DNA of 64,000 nucleotides from Perognathus longimembris pacificus (GCF_023159225.1 NC_063188.1:36818021-36882020), one strand, 5' to 3'; shown: positions 11,664-23,124, counted from the first letter of the stretch. A program made the numbers and translations. Notes: generated by a model not told the origin, from the letters alone.

Positions 11664-11900
11664 AGGCACCAGTGGCACAGGCCTATAATCCTAGGTACTC
11701 AGGAGGCTGAGATTTAAGGATCATGAATTGAAGCCAGCCCAAGCAGACAAATCTGAGAGATTCTTATCTAATTACCCAACGAAAACGCTGAACCAGAGGT
11801 ATGGCTTAAGGGGCAGAGTGCCATCTATAAGCAAGAAAGCTGAGCTAGAGCATGTGGCCCTGAGTTTAAGCCTGAGTACCAGCATGCACACGCGCGCTCA

Positions 11901-11902
<2 letters not shown>
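11664..11902 (+). repeat. B1-Geo composite SINE
   Basis: A 7SL-like B1 half (ataatcctaggtactcagga, ggctgagatttaaggatc) is joined to a Geo half (ggtatggcttaaggggcaga, ccctgagtttaagcctga). The element runs straight into the (CA)n tract, which behaves as its tail. Confidence 0.82.

Positions 11903-11956
<54 letters not shown>
11903..11956. repeat. (CA)n microsatellite
   Basis: More than twenty CA units, starting where the upstream B1-Geo SINE ends. Confidence 0.97.
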
Positions 11957-11957
<1 letters not shown>

Positions 11958-11959
11958 TG

Positions 11960-14222
11960 CAAAATAATTCACCTGAACAGAAATGTTAGGAATATGGATT
12001 AGATTTTCCAACTATTTAGGGATTTATTTAAGAAATGTATAGGCATCATTGGCCCAAGGCCAATGATAACAAATTCAACCTACTTCTAGAACTTAATACG
12101 TTTTCCTTGAGTCATCATTAATAGCTCTGAGGAAATTTTAAATTTCCCTGTTCTTAAAGTCTGTTTTAAGTTTGAAAAACAAGCTCTACCAAAGATCCCA
12201 CCAAACAAAACAACCTAATGAACAAACAGTATTGTCAGCCACAAACTGATGCCAGGGAGGAAAAAAATAACATTACATTCTTATTGGCATATTCAGTTTT
12301 TTGTGTTCAGAATTTTTTAAATTAACAGCCTATGATTTCATTGACTTCATATAGAGAAAATCTGGTGATATATTTGTGAAATTCAATTCCTTAAGATCTA
12401 CCATGTCAAGATGCTTGTAAAATATAAATATTATCAGGGACATATAACACATTGGGCTTATATAACCCCATCCTCTGGAACTGTGACCTTCCACAGGACC
12501 CAAAGGTTATGACAACTAGAGTTCAATTAGGAAGAGCATCAGAACCAGTCTCTCCATACTTACCTATAGGATGCTGGTATTAAGGTTACAGGCTCCTTGG
12601 TCACATTGTGATGCTCAGGTGTACTTAAACTATCTTTTCCCCAAGTAGGTCACTCAATCATATATTGTCCTAGTGAAAATCTGGCTTAGGTAATAAAAAA
12701 AATCTAAAGCCCATTACTTACTCCTTAGCTCCTGGGAGATTAACAGTATGTTTGTGATAAACCTTGTTACTGCTAAAGTAAGACAAGCAAAATCAGCACA
12801 TGGCTCATTAAGAAAACCCAAATGGTAGAGATTGTTAGCATTTTTTAATTGTGGGTGGGCTTTTAGATTTCACAGAGTTGTCTATGTAAATAAGTTGCAG
12901 GTAAGGCAAGGTAAATTTACAAAAAATCCAATCACTGGATCTCCTGGTTCTTTCTCCCTTACACGGGGAAGGGAAAAATTAATGATGGACACTTCATTTC
13001 ACCAGTAATTATAGGATTCATTCTTGCTATTTTATAGTCACAACATGCAAACCTGGGCATTGAGGAGAAATCTACAAGCAAGTAGCTTTTCTGAAACCCA
13101 AACCATTTTCTATTCTGATCCAATGCACAGGAAGGACACATGGAGCGCATCTTGGCTACAACATATGGTGCTGAAACTGCAAGCTGATAAGTCTTTAGCA
13201 GTACTTGACAGTGGTAAGAGATCAATTATTGTCACATAAATATTAAAGAAGATTCCCTAGTACTCTGTTGGAATGAGAGGATATTTAACCAGGATAACTA
13301 CTTCACTTGTTAATACCAAGCAAATTTACCTGGGACAGTACATATCACTCTATCAAGTGACGTTCAGTTAAATACTCAATTGCTCCAAGGTTAGGCTGCT
13401 GCTGCTGCTAAGGCTGCTTCCATATGTAATGAAAGCCAAAGCAAAGTAAGTACTGACTACTTTCCCTGGGGACCACGGTTCTTCCATCATGCAAGATGAT
13501 AGGGCATTGCTAGAGACTTTCCAAGGTAGGTTTTGTCTAGAAAACTCAGACCTGTCTACATCCTATAAGGAGATTGAATCTGGTCCTGGAATCTAAAGCA
13601 CAAATTGTTTTATTCTTAAATTTCCAAAAGTTCCTCTATAGAAGATCCTAGCAATCAATCCACCAGCAGGCATTGATGGAGTGCCAACCTGATAATAACT
13701 CAAGTTCCTACTCCCCAAGGCTGTCTTCTTCTGGGCAGGATTGAGAAAAAGGATAAAGGAAAGAAACAGTGCTCTCCAGGCAGTTGAAAATCCCAGTATG
13801 CATATGCTTTCCTAATCTCTAAGTACTGTGTGTGCTTGTATGTGTATGGTCTAGGGAGCACAGGTACAAAATTTAGAGGTCAGATCACCAGCTAATAGCT
13901 TTCTATTTCTCCGAAGCATTTCCTGGCAACTGAGAGTATTTTCCTTGTGCTATAATTCAGTTATAGTGCACTTGTATGACATCCAAAGTGCTAACAACAA
14001 TATTAGCTTACTAAATCAAGGAAAAAACATTTTAATTTCTTGAGATTGTGTACAGTTTTCCACAGGACAGATGGGAAGGCATTCAAAGTATATGGAGATT
14101 CTTGGTGCTTACAGGAAGATTATTTCTATGTTATAATAACTTCTGGATGCAGAGTCAAGAGAAAGACATCCTTTCCATGAACCAAACAAGAGCAAAGAAA
14201 TGTACAATAGTTAAGAGTGTAT
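11960..14222. other. 2.2 kb of unique sequence, no gene seen
   Basis: No repeat, RNA gene or convincing exon is visible. Overlapping 88- and 71-codon frames on opposite strands at 12959-13239 conflict with each other. A short GCTGCTGCTGCT run lies near 13399. Confidence 0.45.
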
Positions 14223-14224
14223 GT

Positions 14225-14540
14225 AACCAGCCAAGCACAGTGGCCCAGGCCTTAAATCTTAACTACTTGGAAGCCTGACATTAGAAGGATCATAGTTCCA
14301 GGTCAGCCTGGGAAAAAAAAAGTTCATGAGATCTCATGTGAACTAATAAAAGGCTAGGGATGGTAGTGTGCACCTGTCATCCCAACTATGTCAGGAAGTT
14401 CATCATCTGGACCTGCCAGGGCAAAAATCAAGACACTATTTCAAAAATAACTGAAGCAAAAATGGCACAAGTAGTAGAGCATATGCTTAGCAAGTGTGAG
14501 ACACTGAGTTCAAATACCAATACTGCCAAAAAAGAAAAAA
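14225..14540 (+). repeat. Trimeric composite SINE (B1-B1-ID)
   Basis: Two successive B1-like units (gccaagcacagtggcccagg; then gctagggatggtagtgtgca) each end in a short A-rich linker. They are followed by an ID-like tRNA unit (gtagtagagcatatgcttag, then tgagttcaaataccaa) and an A-rich tail. The same three-part order recurs elsewhere in the window. Confidence 0.75.
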
Positions 14541-14554
14541 AGGAAAAAAGTTTG

Positions 14555-14715
14555 CATACTAGAGCCAGCCTGGCTGGGTTCAAATTCTGGATCTGATATT
14601 TGCTTGAGAAAATTCCTGGCCTTCTGATGCCTCGGGGTCTTCATGTAAAAATATGAATAATAATAGTGCATATTTTATCAGGTTGTTAGACAGAATTGTT
14701 CAAGTAGTGGATTTT
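14555..14715 (-). repeat. MIR SINE
   Basis: In reverse orientation: 'ggttcaaattctggatctga', then 'cttcatgtaaaaatatgaat' and 'ttatcaggttgttagac' match the MIR antisense order. Confidence 0.7.
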
Positions 14716-14874
14716 AATTCAACTTAATTTTTTTTCAATCCTCAACTGTAGAATTCATCTTTACTTTGAATTTATCTTTACTAAAGAACAGTTCCCACTA
14801 CTGTGAAGTCTTCTATTCTATCTCTGCATTTCTCTGGACAGAAAAGGTCAAAGATTTATAGAGATCTATTTAGC

Positions 14875-15312
14875 TATTTTTGTCAGTGCTATGGAGTTGA
14901 ACTCAAGGCTCCACACTTGTTAGGCAAGTGTGGTACCACTCTATAATGCCTCTTTCTCTTTTCTACTCTGGTTAATTTTTCGACATGATCTTCCCTAGGC
15001 ATGCCTGGACCAAAATCCAACTATTTTAGACTTCCCATCATAGCTGAGAGGGCAAGTGTGTACCATCATGCCCAGCTAACTCTATTGAGAGGAAGTGTCA
15101 TCGACTTTTCTGTGCAGGATGGTCTGGAACTGCAATCTTCCCAGTTTTAGAGTCTCACATAGTAGTATGACAGTTACACACCATCACATCCAGATATTGC
15201 TTGAGAAGGTAGCGACAATTTATATGCCCAGGTGATCCTGGGACCAAAACATTCTAGGATCATAGCCTTTCATATCATTAGGATTACAGGCATGAGCCAC
15301 TAGCACCTAGCA
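14875..15312 (-). repeat. Tetrameric composite SINE (3 x B1 + ID)
   Basis: In reverse: an ID unit (gttgaactcaaggctccaca, gtaccactctataatgcc), then three B1-like units ending near 15078 ('catcatgcccagct'), 15195 ('caccatcacatccag') and 15312 ('gattacaggcatgagccact'). The four-unit order equals that of the plus-strand copy at 33850. Confidence 0.65.
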
Positions 15313-16180
15313 CAAAATTTAGCTTTTGCCCAGAGTCTAGATTATTCAAAGAAGGTTGAAGGTTAGTCTTAAAGTAAAAATTCACGGTCATTTTCAAACA
15401 TCCTTGGAATGTGGCTGCAGGTGAGTTCCAATATTGTTGGAGTGGATCCACCCCAATGTTCTGGCTATGGGCACAGCTTTCAGGGGCTCTTCCTGAGAAC
15501 AGACTCCCATCGAGCCAGCAGAGTTAGGGACAGAAAGTATTCATTTCTAGGAGAGCTATTAATTGTTCTGACACCTGCCTCTGACTTCTGTACCTTTTTG
15601 TATAAACAAATGATTGGCTAGAACCAGAGCTTTGCCTGAAATAAGATGATTAGGAGTGGCACCTTTGTAAAACTGCCTGCTCAGCTCCTCTAGACAGGCT
15701 GACTGCATTAAGAAGACATTTTTCTTCTTATCCCTACAGCCCACTGTTTCTTTTAATGGGGAAAAAAACAAACCTGTCTTTTCTTCATATTCTCATCCCA
15801 GCTGGTGTTTATTCCCTTTTCTTTTTCTTTCCTCCTCTCCTTACTTATGGGAAAAAATGAAACAGAATTTGGTTTCAAAGCAGTTCAATAATGCCTTGTT
15901 ATGTGGTGAGGTCAACAATTTGGGTTGGAGGAGGTACAGTGAGAAGAAGATTCATGGGAAACATCAGGAGTGAGTAATCACCTTTGAACTGAATGCAACC
16001 ACCCTGGCCCTTCCACCCATGTTCGGGTTGTTTCTAGTCCTCTATTTTATCTTATTTTGTCTACAAGCACTCAAAGGTCTGGGATGTAGCTTTCATTTAC
16101 ATGGTCACTAGCTCCTAGCATTTGGAATAATAGCTAACAGTTGCTAAGTACTGATTATGCACCTGGCTGAAAAATGAATT
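15313..16180. other. No feature recognised
   Basis: Unique sequence with two 70-codon frames on opposite strands that overlap. No splice-site pair or domain supports either. Confidence 0.4.
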
Positions 16181-16184
16181 TCAT

Positions 16185-16375
16185 GGGCTGGGAATATGGC
16201 CTAGTGGTAGAGTGCTTGCCTCGTATATATGAAGTCCTGGGTTCGATTCCCCAGTACCACATATATAGAAAAAGCCAGAAGTGGCGCTGTGGCTCAAGTG
16301 GTAGAGTATTAGCCTTGAGCAAAAAGAAGCCAGGGACAGTGCTTAGGCTCTGAGTCCAAGCCATAGGACTGGCAA
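16185..16375 (+). repeat. IDL-Geo dimeric SINE
   Basis: Complete dimer with A box (ggcctagtggtagag) and B box (ggttcgattcc) in the left half and gtggctcaagtggtagag in the right. A perfect 15-bp target duplication, aaaaatgaatttcat, lies at 16170-16184 and 16376-16390. Confidence 0.95.
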
Positions 16376-16639
16376 AAAAATGAATTTCATATATACACTA
16401 CCTCCCTCCTTCAGTATTCCTTTGAGTCCTGTAGGGTCAGCATACACACAGATGCCACAACAGAATCTCCCAAAGTGAAATGATCACTGCAAGGCCATGC
16501 AATTAATAAGAATGTCCAAAGTGTGCAGAGGTAACCAAGTCCCCCAACTTACCACTTCCGTTGTCTTTAGGCCACATTTATGTTCATTGTGAGTGTGATG
16601 ACAGGGTTGCAGCTAAGCTTTCAGTCATCACTACCTTAT

Positions 16640-16985
16640 TGGAAGCATCAAATCCAGGCCAGATATAGTGGTATGTGCCTGTAACTCCAGCAATGTGGGA
16701 GGCCATAGAAAGGTGGATCACAGTCTGGGGATAGCCATTAGGGGGCAGAGAGAAGAGAAACAGAGAGACAGAGACGGAGGGAGGGAGGAAGGGAGGGAGG
16801 GAGGAAGGGAGGGAGGGAGGAAGGGAGGGAGGGAGGAAGGGAGGGAGGGAGGAAGGGAGGGAGGGAGATGCTAAAAATAGCTTAAAAGAGAGAGAGGCTT
16901 GGACTGAAGAGGTAGAGTGCCTGTCTGGCAACATGAAGCCAAGTTCAAAGCTCAAAATTACCCAAAAAGAAGACATTTAATCCCA
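16640..16985 (+). repeat. Composite SINE with internal purine microsatellite
   Basis: A B1 unit (ggccagatatagtggtatgt, then gtaactccagcaatgtggga) is followed by a (GGGA)-type tract and then an ID-like unit (ggactgaagaggtagagtgc, ccaagttcaaagctc). The purine tract sits between the monomers, where other copies have a linker or a second B1. Confidence 0.6.
16774..16867. repeat. Purine (GGGA/GGAA) repeat with 16-bp higher-order unit
   Basis: A strictly purine tract built of about five copies of a 16-bp unit (ggaagggagggaggga). G-runs of three are regularly spaced, so it could form G-quadruplex or triplex structures. That is inference from composition. Confidence 0.95.
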
Positions 16986-17054
16986 AATAAATAATTCTCA
17001 TGCCTGGGAAAAGTAATACTATTCCTGAGTTTCTTTTGTGAGTTAAAAATGCCA

Positions 17055-17272
17055 TTAAAGTGAGGTGCCAATGGATTATGTCTGTAATCCCAGCTACTCA
17101 GAGGGACTAAGATCTGAAGTTCTCAGTTGGAAAACAGCCTGGGCAGACAAATCGTCAAAGATTCTTACCTCCAATTAACCAACAAAAATTTGAGCTAGAA
17201 GCATGGTTCAAGTGGTAGAAGGCAAAGCATGAGGCTCTGGGTTCAAGCCCTACTACTAGCACACACATAAAA
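17055..17272 (+). repeat. B1-Geo composite SINE
   Basis: B1 half (gtaatcccagctactcagag) then a linker (cctccaattaaccaacaaaa) and a Geo half (catggttcaagtggtagaag, gggttcaagccctac). It ends in 'agcacacacataaaa', a short CA-type tail. Confidence 0.82.
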
Positions 17273-18340
17273 GGCCTGACAAGTAAGAGGTGAGCTATTG
17301 GCCAGATGGGATCATCTTGAAATAAGGAACAGCCCTTCATCTGGACATATTTTTTAATTGCCCCAACAAAAAATTGAACAGAAACATAATAGAGCAAAAT
17401 TACAAAGCTATTTTGAAAGAATCAGGAGAGTAAATTTAGTGCTCCTGAGAGTGAAGAGGAATTCAACAGAATGATCTGGAACAGACCACTGCATTTCACA
17501 ACTCAGGCTCTGCCAATCTTCTCCGTAAATACCCAGTCTATTCCAGGCTCACTTCCTCTCTGGAGCAGATGCCACTAGACTCAGAACATCATGAGTAGAG
17601 ATACAATAGGCAAAAGACCATGCAGTGACACATTGCACAAACTGTACAAAGTCTCATCACTTTCAAGATCTTGTTTGTTCCTCTTCCATGGTGAGTAAGG
17701 TACAGGCAGGACTGTCTTATCAGGAACAAGCCTATTTTCCACATCAGAATCTTAAGACCACTACCAAAGAAACAGAATCAGAATATGAAAGCAGTCACTT
17801 GACTTCAATTCTCTGCATTTTCTGGTGAGAAGGTTTAAGAACTATGAATCTGGAATTGGTTTTTGTTTTAAATAAGTACTAACAAACCTCCCTTCTTTCA
17901 ATTAATGCTTTAGAGACCAGGCACATACCTAAGAAACTCCTTGAGAAAGCACATAGTCTTCAGTACATGCTTAGGACATTTCTGAGACAGGTGCCACCCA
18001 GCCAAACCTCCTTCAATCTCAGACTGATTTTCCCTTCTCCAAACTCCTTTTGAACACAAGTACAGGAGAGACTCACTATGTAGTGTTGTATATACATTCT
18101 ACTCAAGTTAATTATTACTTGCATTTTAACATGGTCTGAGGTTTCTTATATGATCCTTCTCTCCAGATTCAAACTTCTTCTTACATTTTTATCTCCATGC
18201 ACTGCACTGTGATTGCCACACAAATAACAATGTATTTGTTTATCTAGTAGATAGCCATATGTGTGCTCTCTTTACAGTTAACAAAGGGGTTAGCTGTAGA
18301 CCTCAGAAAATCTAGAAAAAAGGTAGCATCTCAATGGAGC
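17273..18340. other. No feature recognised
   Basis: About 1.1 kb of unique sequence. No domain-bearing frame or repeat family recognised. Confidence 0.4.
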
Positions 18341-18344
18341 AGTA

Positions 18345-18498
18345 TAAATTATTTCAATTTTATTGAGCACTACTATATTCTGTGCACTATTAGAAGAGTT
18401 TTATGTGTAGCGTCCTATTTGATCCTCTTAACGTACTAATAACGTTGATACCATTATTATTATTCTTAATCTGAGAAGAAACTAAGACCTAGCACACT
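18345..18498 (+). repeat. MIR SINE
   Basis: 'tttattgagcactactatat', 'cctatttgatcctcttaacg' and 'aatctgagaagaaactaaga' follow the MIR order. Confidence 0.75.
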
Positions 18499-18640
18499 GT
18501 TCCTCAAACTTTCTGATCTCAAAATCACTTTATACTTGTAAAACTCATGAAGAATTCCAAGAAACTTGTGTTTATGTGAAATGCGTGGATCCCACTTTTT
18601 GGCATATTTGAATATTACGTGAAATTTTAAAATGGGAGTT
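18499..18640 (+). mobile_element. MER20-like hAT MITE fragment
   Basis: Starts 'cactgttcctcaaactttct' and continues with 'tgtgtttatgtgaa' and 'atttgaatattacgtgaaat', in the order of the MER20 consensus. The 3' part is missing. Confidence 0.6.
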
Positions 18641-18756
18641 TTTAAGATTCAAAAACAGACAAGCATGCATTTCATCAGTCATCAGAGTAGACATCATCAC
18701 TAATGGTAGAGACTCTAAAACATAGCCCAGTGCATCCATGACAGAAAGAATGGAAG

Positions 18757-18822
18757 TGGTAACTATTACTTGGAGGGCTGAGACTGGGAGGACTGTAGTT
18801 TGAGGCCAGGTTGGGCAACCAT
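18757..18822 (+). repeat. B1 fragment
   Basis: 'ctattacttggagggctgag' and 'gtagtttgaggccagg' match the central B1/7SL segment. Both ends are missing. Confidence 0.55.
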
Positions 18823-18831
18823 TCTTTTTTT

Positions 18832-18839
18832 GGTGGTGG

Positions 18840-18907
<68 letters not shown>
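18832..18907. repeat. Compound (GTT)/(GGT)/(GT)n microsatellite
   Basis: Runs of GGT, TTG, GGT and finally about sixteen GT units. The GT part abuts the 3' end of the reversed B1-Geo SINE at 18908 and reads as (AC)n in its orientation. Confidence 0.95.
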
Positions 18908-18909
<2 letters not shown>

Positions 18910-19195
18910 CACCATTCCTGGGGCTTGAACTCAGGGCCTAGGCACTTTCTTGAGCTTTTCTTGCTCAAGGTTAGCACTCTACCACTTTGAACCACAGTTC
19001 TACTTTCTTGAGCTTTCCTTGCTCAAGGTTAGCACTCTACCACTTTGAGCCACAGTTCTACTTCCAGTTTTTATGTGGTTAATTGGAGACGAGTCTCACA
19101 GACTTTCCTGCTCTGGCTGGCTTCAGACCTCGATCCTCATATTTCAGTCTCCTGAGTAGCTAGGAATTAAGGCTTGAGCCACCGGAACCTGTCAC
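18908..19195 (-). repeat. B1-Geo SINE with internal 58-bp tandem duplication
   Basis: Reversed Geo half then reversed B1 half (ctgagtagctaggaattaag, gagccaccgg). The block 18945-19002 is repeated at 19003-19060 with two visible base differences, so the A-box region of the Geo monomer is present twice. Confidence 0.88.
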
Positions 19196-19202
19196 AAGAA
19201 CC

Positions 19203-19430
19203 TCCCTTAGATCACAGCTTGGCACAGTGGTGCACATCTATTATCATAGTAATGACTGGAAGCTTAGCATAGGTAGATTGCACTCAAGTAGATGCTCAAG
19301 CAGAAAGTACAAACCTTATCCCAAAATAATGAACAAAATCCAGGAATGGAGGCATGGTTCAGCAGCAACAGCAACTGTGTAGCTAGCTTAAGGCTTTGAG
19401 TTCAAACTCCAATACCACAAGAACTTATTG
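19203..19430 (+). repeat. B1-ID composite SINE
   Basis: A decayed B1 unit (gcttggcacagtggtgcaca) joined through an A-rich linker to an ID-like unit (gaggcatggttcagcagcaa, tgagttcaaactccaat). Confidence 0.6.
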
Positions 19431-19943
19431 GTCTAGAGAGTTGAAAAGTTGTTCAAGATCACTCAAAAATTAATCGGATTTGAAATACAGTACTCTGAAT
19501 CCAAACTCTGTTCTTTTTAACTGACAGATAAAAACTTAAGAATTGTATAATATGACACATACACAACCACTCAAGTATGTTTAATATATACTGAGAGTTA
19601 TTGTCTCCTAAAAGATATTTGGTTCCTGTAGAGGCAGGGAGAAAAGGTTGGCTACAACTGTTGGTATCAATCATCATGGTCCCAAAAAGGGGGGAACTAG
19701 AGGGCCCAGTAGTATGCTACATTTTGCTCAGCTAGGAGTGACTGATAGCCAGGATTCTGGACTTACCTTCTCAGTCTGCCCTTTTAAAAGCCGTCTCTTC
19801 TCTATGCCCTCTTCCCTTATTCCTCATACAGTGGTAAAGAGCAAAGTCTCCAATACTCACTGCTTTTGTTGTTCTAGATTAGTGGCTTAATTTCTATGTC
19901 TTAATTTTCTCATCTGTACACCAGCGATAAGAATAAAGCCTAT

Positions 19944-19991
19944 GTAACCCCTCTTTACATCACCTTGACAATAAAATTAAATTAAAAAATC
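19944..19991 (+). mobile_element. 48-bp LINE-1 3' stub
   Basis: Only the last ~35 bases of the young L1 3' end (gtaacccctctttacatcac, then cttgacaataaaatt) plus an A-rich tail are inserted. A perfect 12-bp target duplication, aataaagcctat, flanks them at 19932-19943 and 19992-20003. Confidence 0.9.
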
Positions 19992-20084
19992 AATAAAGCC
20001 TATCTCACTGGTATAACTAAAAGACAAAATAAGATAATATATGTAAACTTTTTAGCACAGAGATGAGTTCACTAATTATGCAAG

Positions 20085-20335
20085 AAAACATTTAAAAGGA
20101 AAGCAGATGCTGCTAATACTAGTAATTTCTTGACCATTTACTGTATATATACTGTATTGGTGCTTTACATGCAATAACTCAATCTTCATAGTATTCGTTA
20201 AGATTGGAATCATTTTGCCAATGAGAAAAGTCTTGAACAGAGAGGCAATGTGTAACAATCAAAGTTTACAAAGCTCATCCACAGTGGCACTGGAATTCAA
20301 ACCCTGTCTGCCTATTTCAGAGCCTAAGCCTACAA
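20085..20335 (+). repeat. MIR SINE
   Basis: 'taactcaatcttcatagtat', 'ttttgccaatgagaaaagtc', 'aaagctcatccacagtggca' and 'ggaattcaaaccctgtctgc' are in MIR order. It is one of the fuller copies here. Confidence 0.8.
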
Positions 20336-20394
20336 CAATGATGCCATCATCAAACAAAATTCAGAATTGCTATTGCTATAAGATACAGAAATCC

Positions 20395-20603
20395 GGGGCT
20401 GGGAATATGGCCTAGTGGCAAGAGTGCTTGCCTCCTACACATGAAGCTCTCGGTTCGATTCCCCAGCACAAATATGGAAAACGGCCAGAAGGGGCGCTGT
20501 GGCTCAGGTAGCAGAGTGATAGCCTTGAGCGGGAAGAAGCCAGGGACGGTGCTCAGGCCATGAGTCCAAGGCCCAGGACTGGCCCCCCCCCCCCCAAAAA
20601 AAA
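20395..20603 (+). repeat. IDL-Geo SINE with C-run before A tail
   Basis: Complete dimer. Between the terminal ggactggc and the A tail lies a run of about 13 C (20583-20595). A 14-bp perfect target duplication, agatacagaaatcc, lies at 20381-20394 and 20604-20617. Confidence 0.95.
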
Positions 20604-20619
20604 AGATACAGAAATCCAA

Positions 20620-21330
20620 ATCCTTACCCTAAATTTCTAGATCCAATGTAAGCTAAATAAAGGGGAACCTATTTTTTATCAACATTGTGCCTCAAGTTAA
20701 TGAGATTTTTTTCATTGTTTATGGATATGCTAGCTACCATTACTACCAACAGGTGTAAAAATTTGACCTCACAAAGACCAACCTCCTAATCATGGTTATT
20801 TGGTTCACATAACCTTGCTCATGGCCTTTACACCAAAGGAATATGAGTTCCTTTCTTCATTCAATTCCTCTTCATTGCCTAATGTATACTGGTATACTGA
20901 ACCGTGCTTTGGAGCCAGTTGGCTTCAGGTCAATCTTGTGAAAGACATAGCCCCTCACTGGTGATTGGTCAGTGGTTAATATGCTACTTACTTTGATGTC
21001 ACTTTAAAGTGAAATGTATGAGCCACTTCATTTTACCACTTTGTAGGCTTGGTAGCCTAGGCAGCTGCTGGACTATTGCTTTTGCTCTTGTGTTTCTTCC
21101 TCCTCTATGAACATTAGTGACACTTACAAGGTAGGAGCTGTGAAAAGCAAAGGACTCCACTGACTGCTTCAGTGACATGGAATCAAGTCAGAGTACAACA
21201 AGGCAGGATGAGGAGAGGACCCTAGGAGTAGGAAACAAAACCTGGTGCCATATCTTTGCCATATTTTGTGTAAAGAGCAGATTCACATACTTGTTCAGTA
21301 TAGTCTAAAGCAAGGCTTTAATAAAACAAT
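20620..21330. other. No feature recognised
   Basis: Unique sequence with no supported feature. Confidence 0.4.
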
Positions 21331-21334
21331 ATCT

Positions 21335-21575
21335 TGCATTGGTCAGATGTGACAAGTATGCCAAGTATGTACTCTACATGTATGAATTCATTTAGTCACC
21401 AGAACAGTGTTATAATAAAAATACAATTATTCTCTCCATATTTTTACAGATTAGGAAGCTGAGGCAAAGACCAAGTGATTTTGAGAAAATTAAGTAGACA
21501 GTAAAGGGTAAAGCTGAGATTTGAACCCAAGTAGTCTTATTCCAGTGCTGCATTTGTGTGCTAAACCACCTCTCA
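21335..21575 (+). repeat. MIR SINE
   Basis: 'gaattcatttagtcaccaga', 'tttttacagattaggaagct', 'gctgagatttgaacccaagt' and 'ctaaaccacctctc' match the MIR order through to its 3' part. Confidence 0.8.
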
Positions 21576-21599
21576 ATAGAAGAAATGATGCCAAATACT

Positions 21600-21960
21600 C
21601 TACTGGAGGATAGTGAGTCTCATTGGATGAGTCATTTATTCAGTAAACCATTCCGGAGTGTTTAATGTGTGTCAGGAATTGGATGAACACCAAAAAGCAC
21701 ACCAAAAGTCCAGAGGTAAGGAGGGAACTCTTCATTCTTGGGAAACTTCTGATCTAATGTAAGAGACAGACATTAACTCACAAAAACCAGTAAGAGTAAA
21801 ATTACAACTGTGGCAGGTGACACCAAGGCAAGCCATTTTATTCTCTAAAATCAAATGTGACTGTGACATTGAAGAAGTAAGAATTGAATTGTAATGTCAA
21901 GAGGTGGGGCAAAGAGTATTCCAGATAGAAGGAACAGCATGTGAAAACTATTTTTTCTTC
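21600..21960 (+). repeat. Ancient CR1/L2-clade LINE fragment
   Basis: 'tttattcagtaaaccattcc', 'gtgtttaatgtgtgtcagg' and 'agagtattccagatagaagg', followed by 'aacagcatgtgaaaac', resemble a widespread mammalian LINE 3' region. The family assignment is uncertain. Confidence 0.45.
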
Positions 21961-21964
21961 CTTC

Positions 21965-22695
21965 CTGCCAAGCCATTTTGACAGCTGCAATGGAATTGTT
22001 CTCTGGCCTCAGTTTGAAGTAGAAGGTTCACTTTATCACTGGTAGATAAACATGACTAACCTAAAAAATAATGGCTCCCTTTGTTTTAAAACAAAAAGCA
22101 TCTGATTGAATAAAACGATTTAAAGATCAGGGCACATCATTTTAATTTTTCTCTAAATGCCAAAAGATGAGTGGAGGTTGTTAATTGTTCAGATTCTAAT
22201 TGTTCAGATTGCAGTTTAGTGTTCACTCTCCTTATGGTCATGAAAGTTTGTTCTTGACAAGAAGGGCAAGTCAGACTTGGTGGGGTAAGGAGGCTCAGAG
22301 GGACCTAGGCAGGGGGTAGGAAAGGAAGAAAAGGTAGTAGCTCCAACAAGGAGCTCCCTGCTGGAGTGCATCAATGTACTCAGTTTCCTTCCTCACCCAC
22401 AGGCTGTACTCTTCACCCCCTTCCTGCTCCCATCTACCTGTCAACTCTGGAACAGAGAAGCCCTCGATTTCATTTAAACACAAAGCTTGAGCTGCCAGCT
22501 CCACTCTGACTTGGCTTTAAATACCTTGCCTGGCCAGTCAAGCGACAGAAACATGTCTAGCAAGCATTTCCTTGTCCCCCCATACCAACTTTTCCCCTCT
22601 GATTTGAAGTCTAAGCTGCTTCCATATTTTTGCTTCTCAATTCCAGAAGCACAGAAGTACCCACTACAAGGTGGTACTTTAAACTGGTGACATAG
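21965..22695. other. No gene seen
   Basis: Contains a short tandem duplication 'taattgttcagatt' near 22182-22210. Small frames on both strands near 22295-22690 carry no recognised motif. Confidence 0.4.
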
Positions 22696-22699
22696 GGCA

Positions 22700-22892
22700 C
22701 TATCTTAGCAATCATGAGTTGAACTCAGGCCCCCATGCTGGTACTCCGCTACTTGAGCCATACTTCTAGCCCTACTTTTTGCTGGTTTTTCTGGAGCTGG
22801 AGTCTAGCAAACTTTTCTTCTAGGATGTCCTAGAACCATGATCTCAGTTTCCTGAATAGCTAGGGTTTCAAGAGTGAGCCACTAGTGCCCAG
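22700..22892 (-). repeat. ID-B1 composite SINE (reversed)
   Basis: A reversed ID-like unit (gagttgaactcaggccccca, then tactccgctacttgagccat) is followed by a reversed B1 unit ending 'gagtgagccactagtgccca'. Confidence 0.65.
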
Positions 22893-23124
22893 CTTATTTA
22901 CTTTTTAATTCTACCAATAAATAAAGACTTAGAGAATCTTTCTTAGATTTCAATGTGATATACTTAAGATTCTTCTGCCAGCAGCAGCCACAGTGCTTCC
23001 CGTCTGGGAGCAGTTTTGCCATCTTTTCAATAGAGGCATGAGGGAGTATAATGGGCCTGGTCTAAATTACCTATAAAGCTCCCTCCAATAGGCTGTGAAT
23101 ATCAGTAGTCCTATTCCTAGCTGG

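Noticed and set aside
16774..16867. CRISPR-like repeat array
   Set aside because: A simple purine microsatellite without unique spacers, in a mammalian context.
18675..18995. 106-codon minus-strand frame with His and Gln runs
   Set aside because: It is produced by the GT/GTT microsatellite and a SINE tail.
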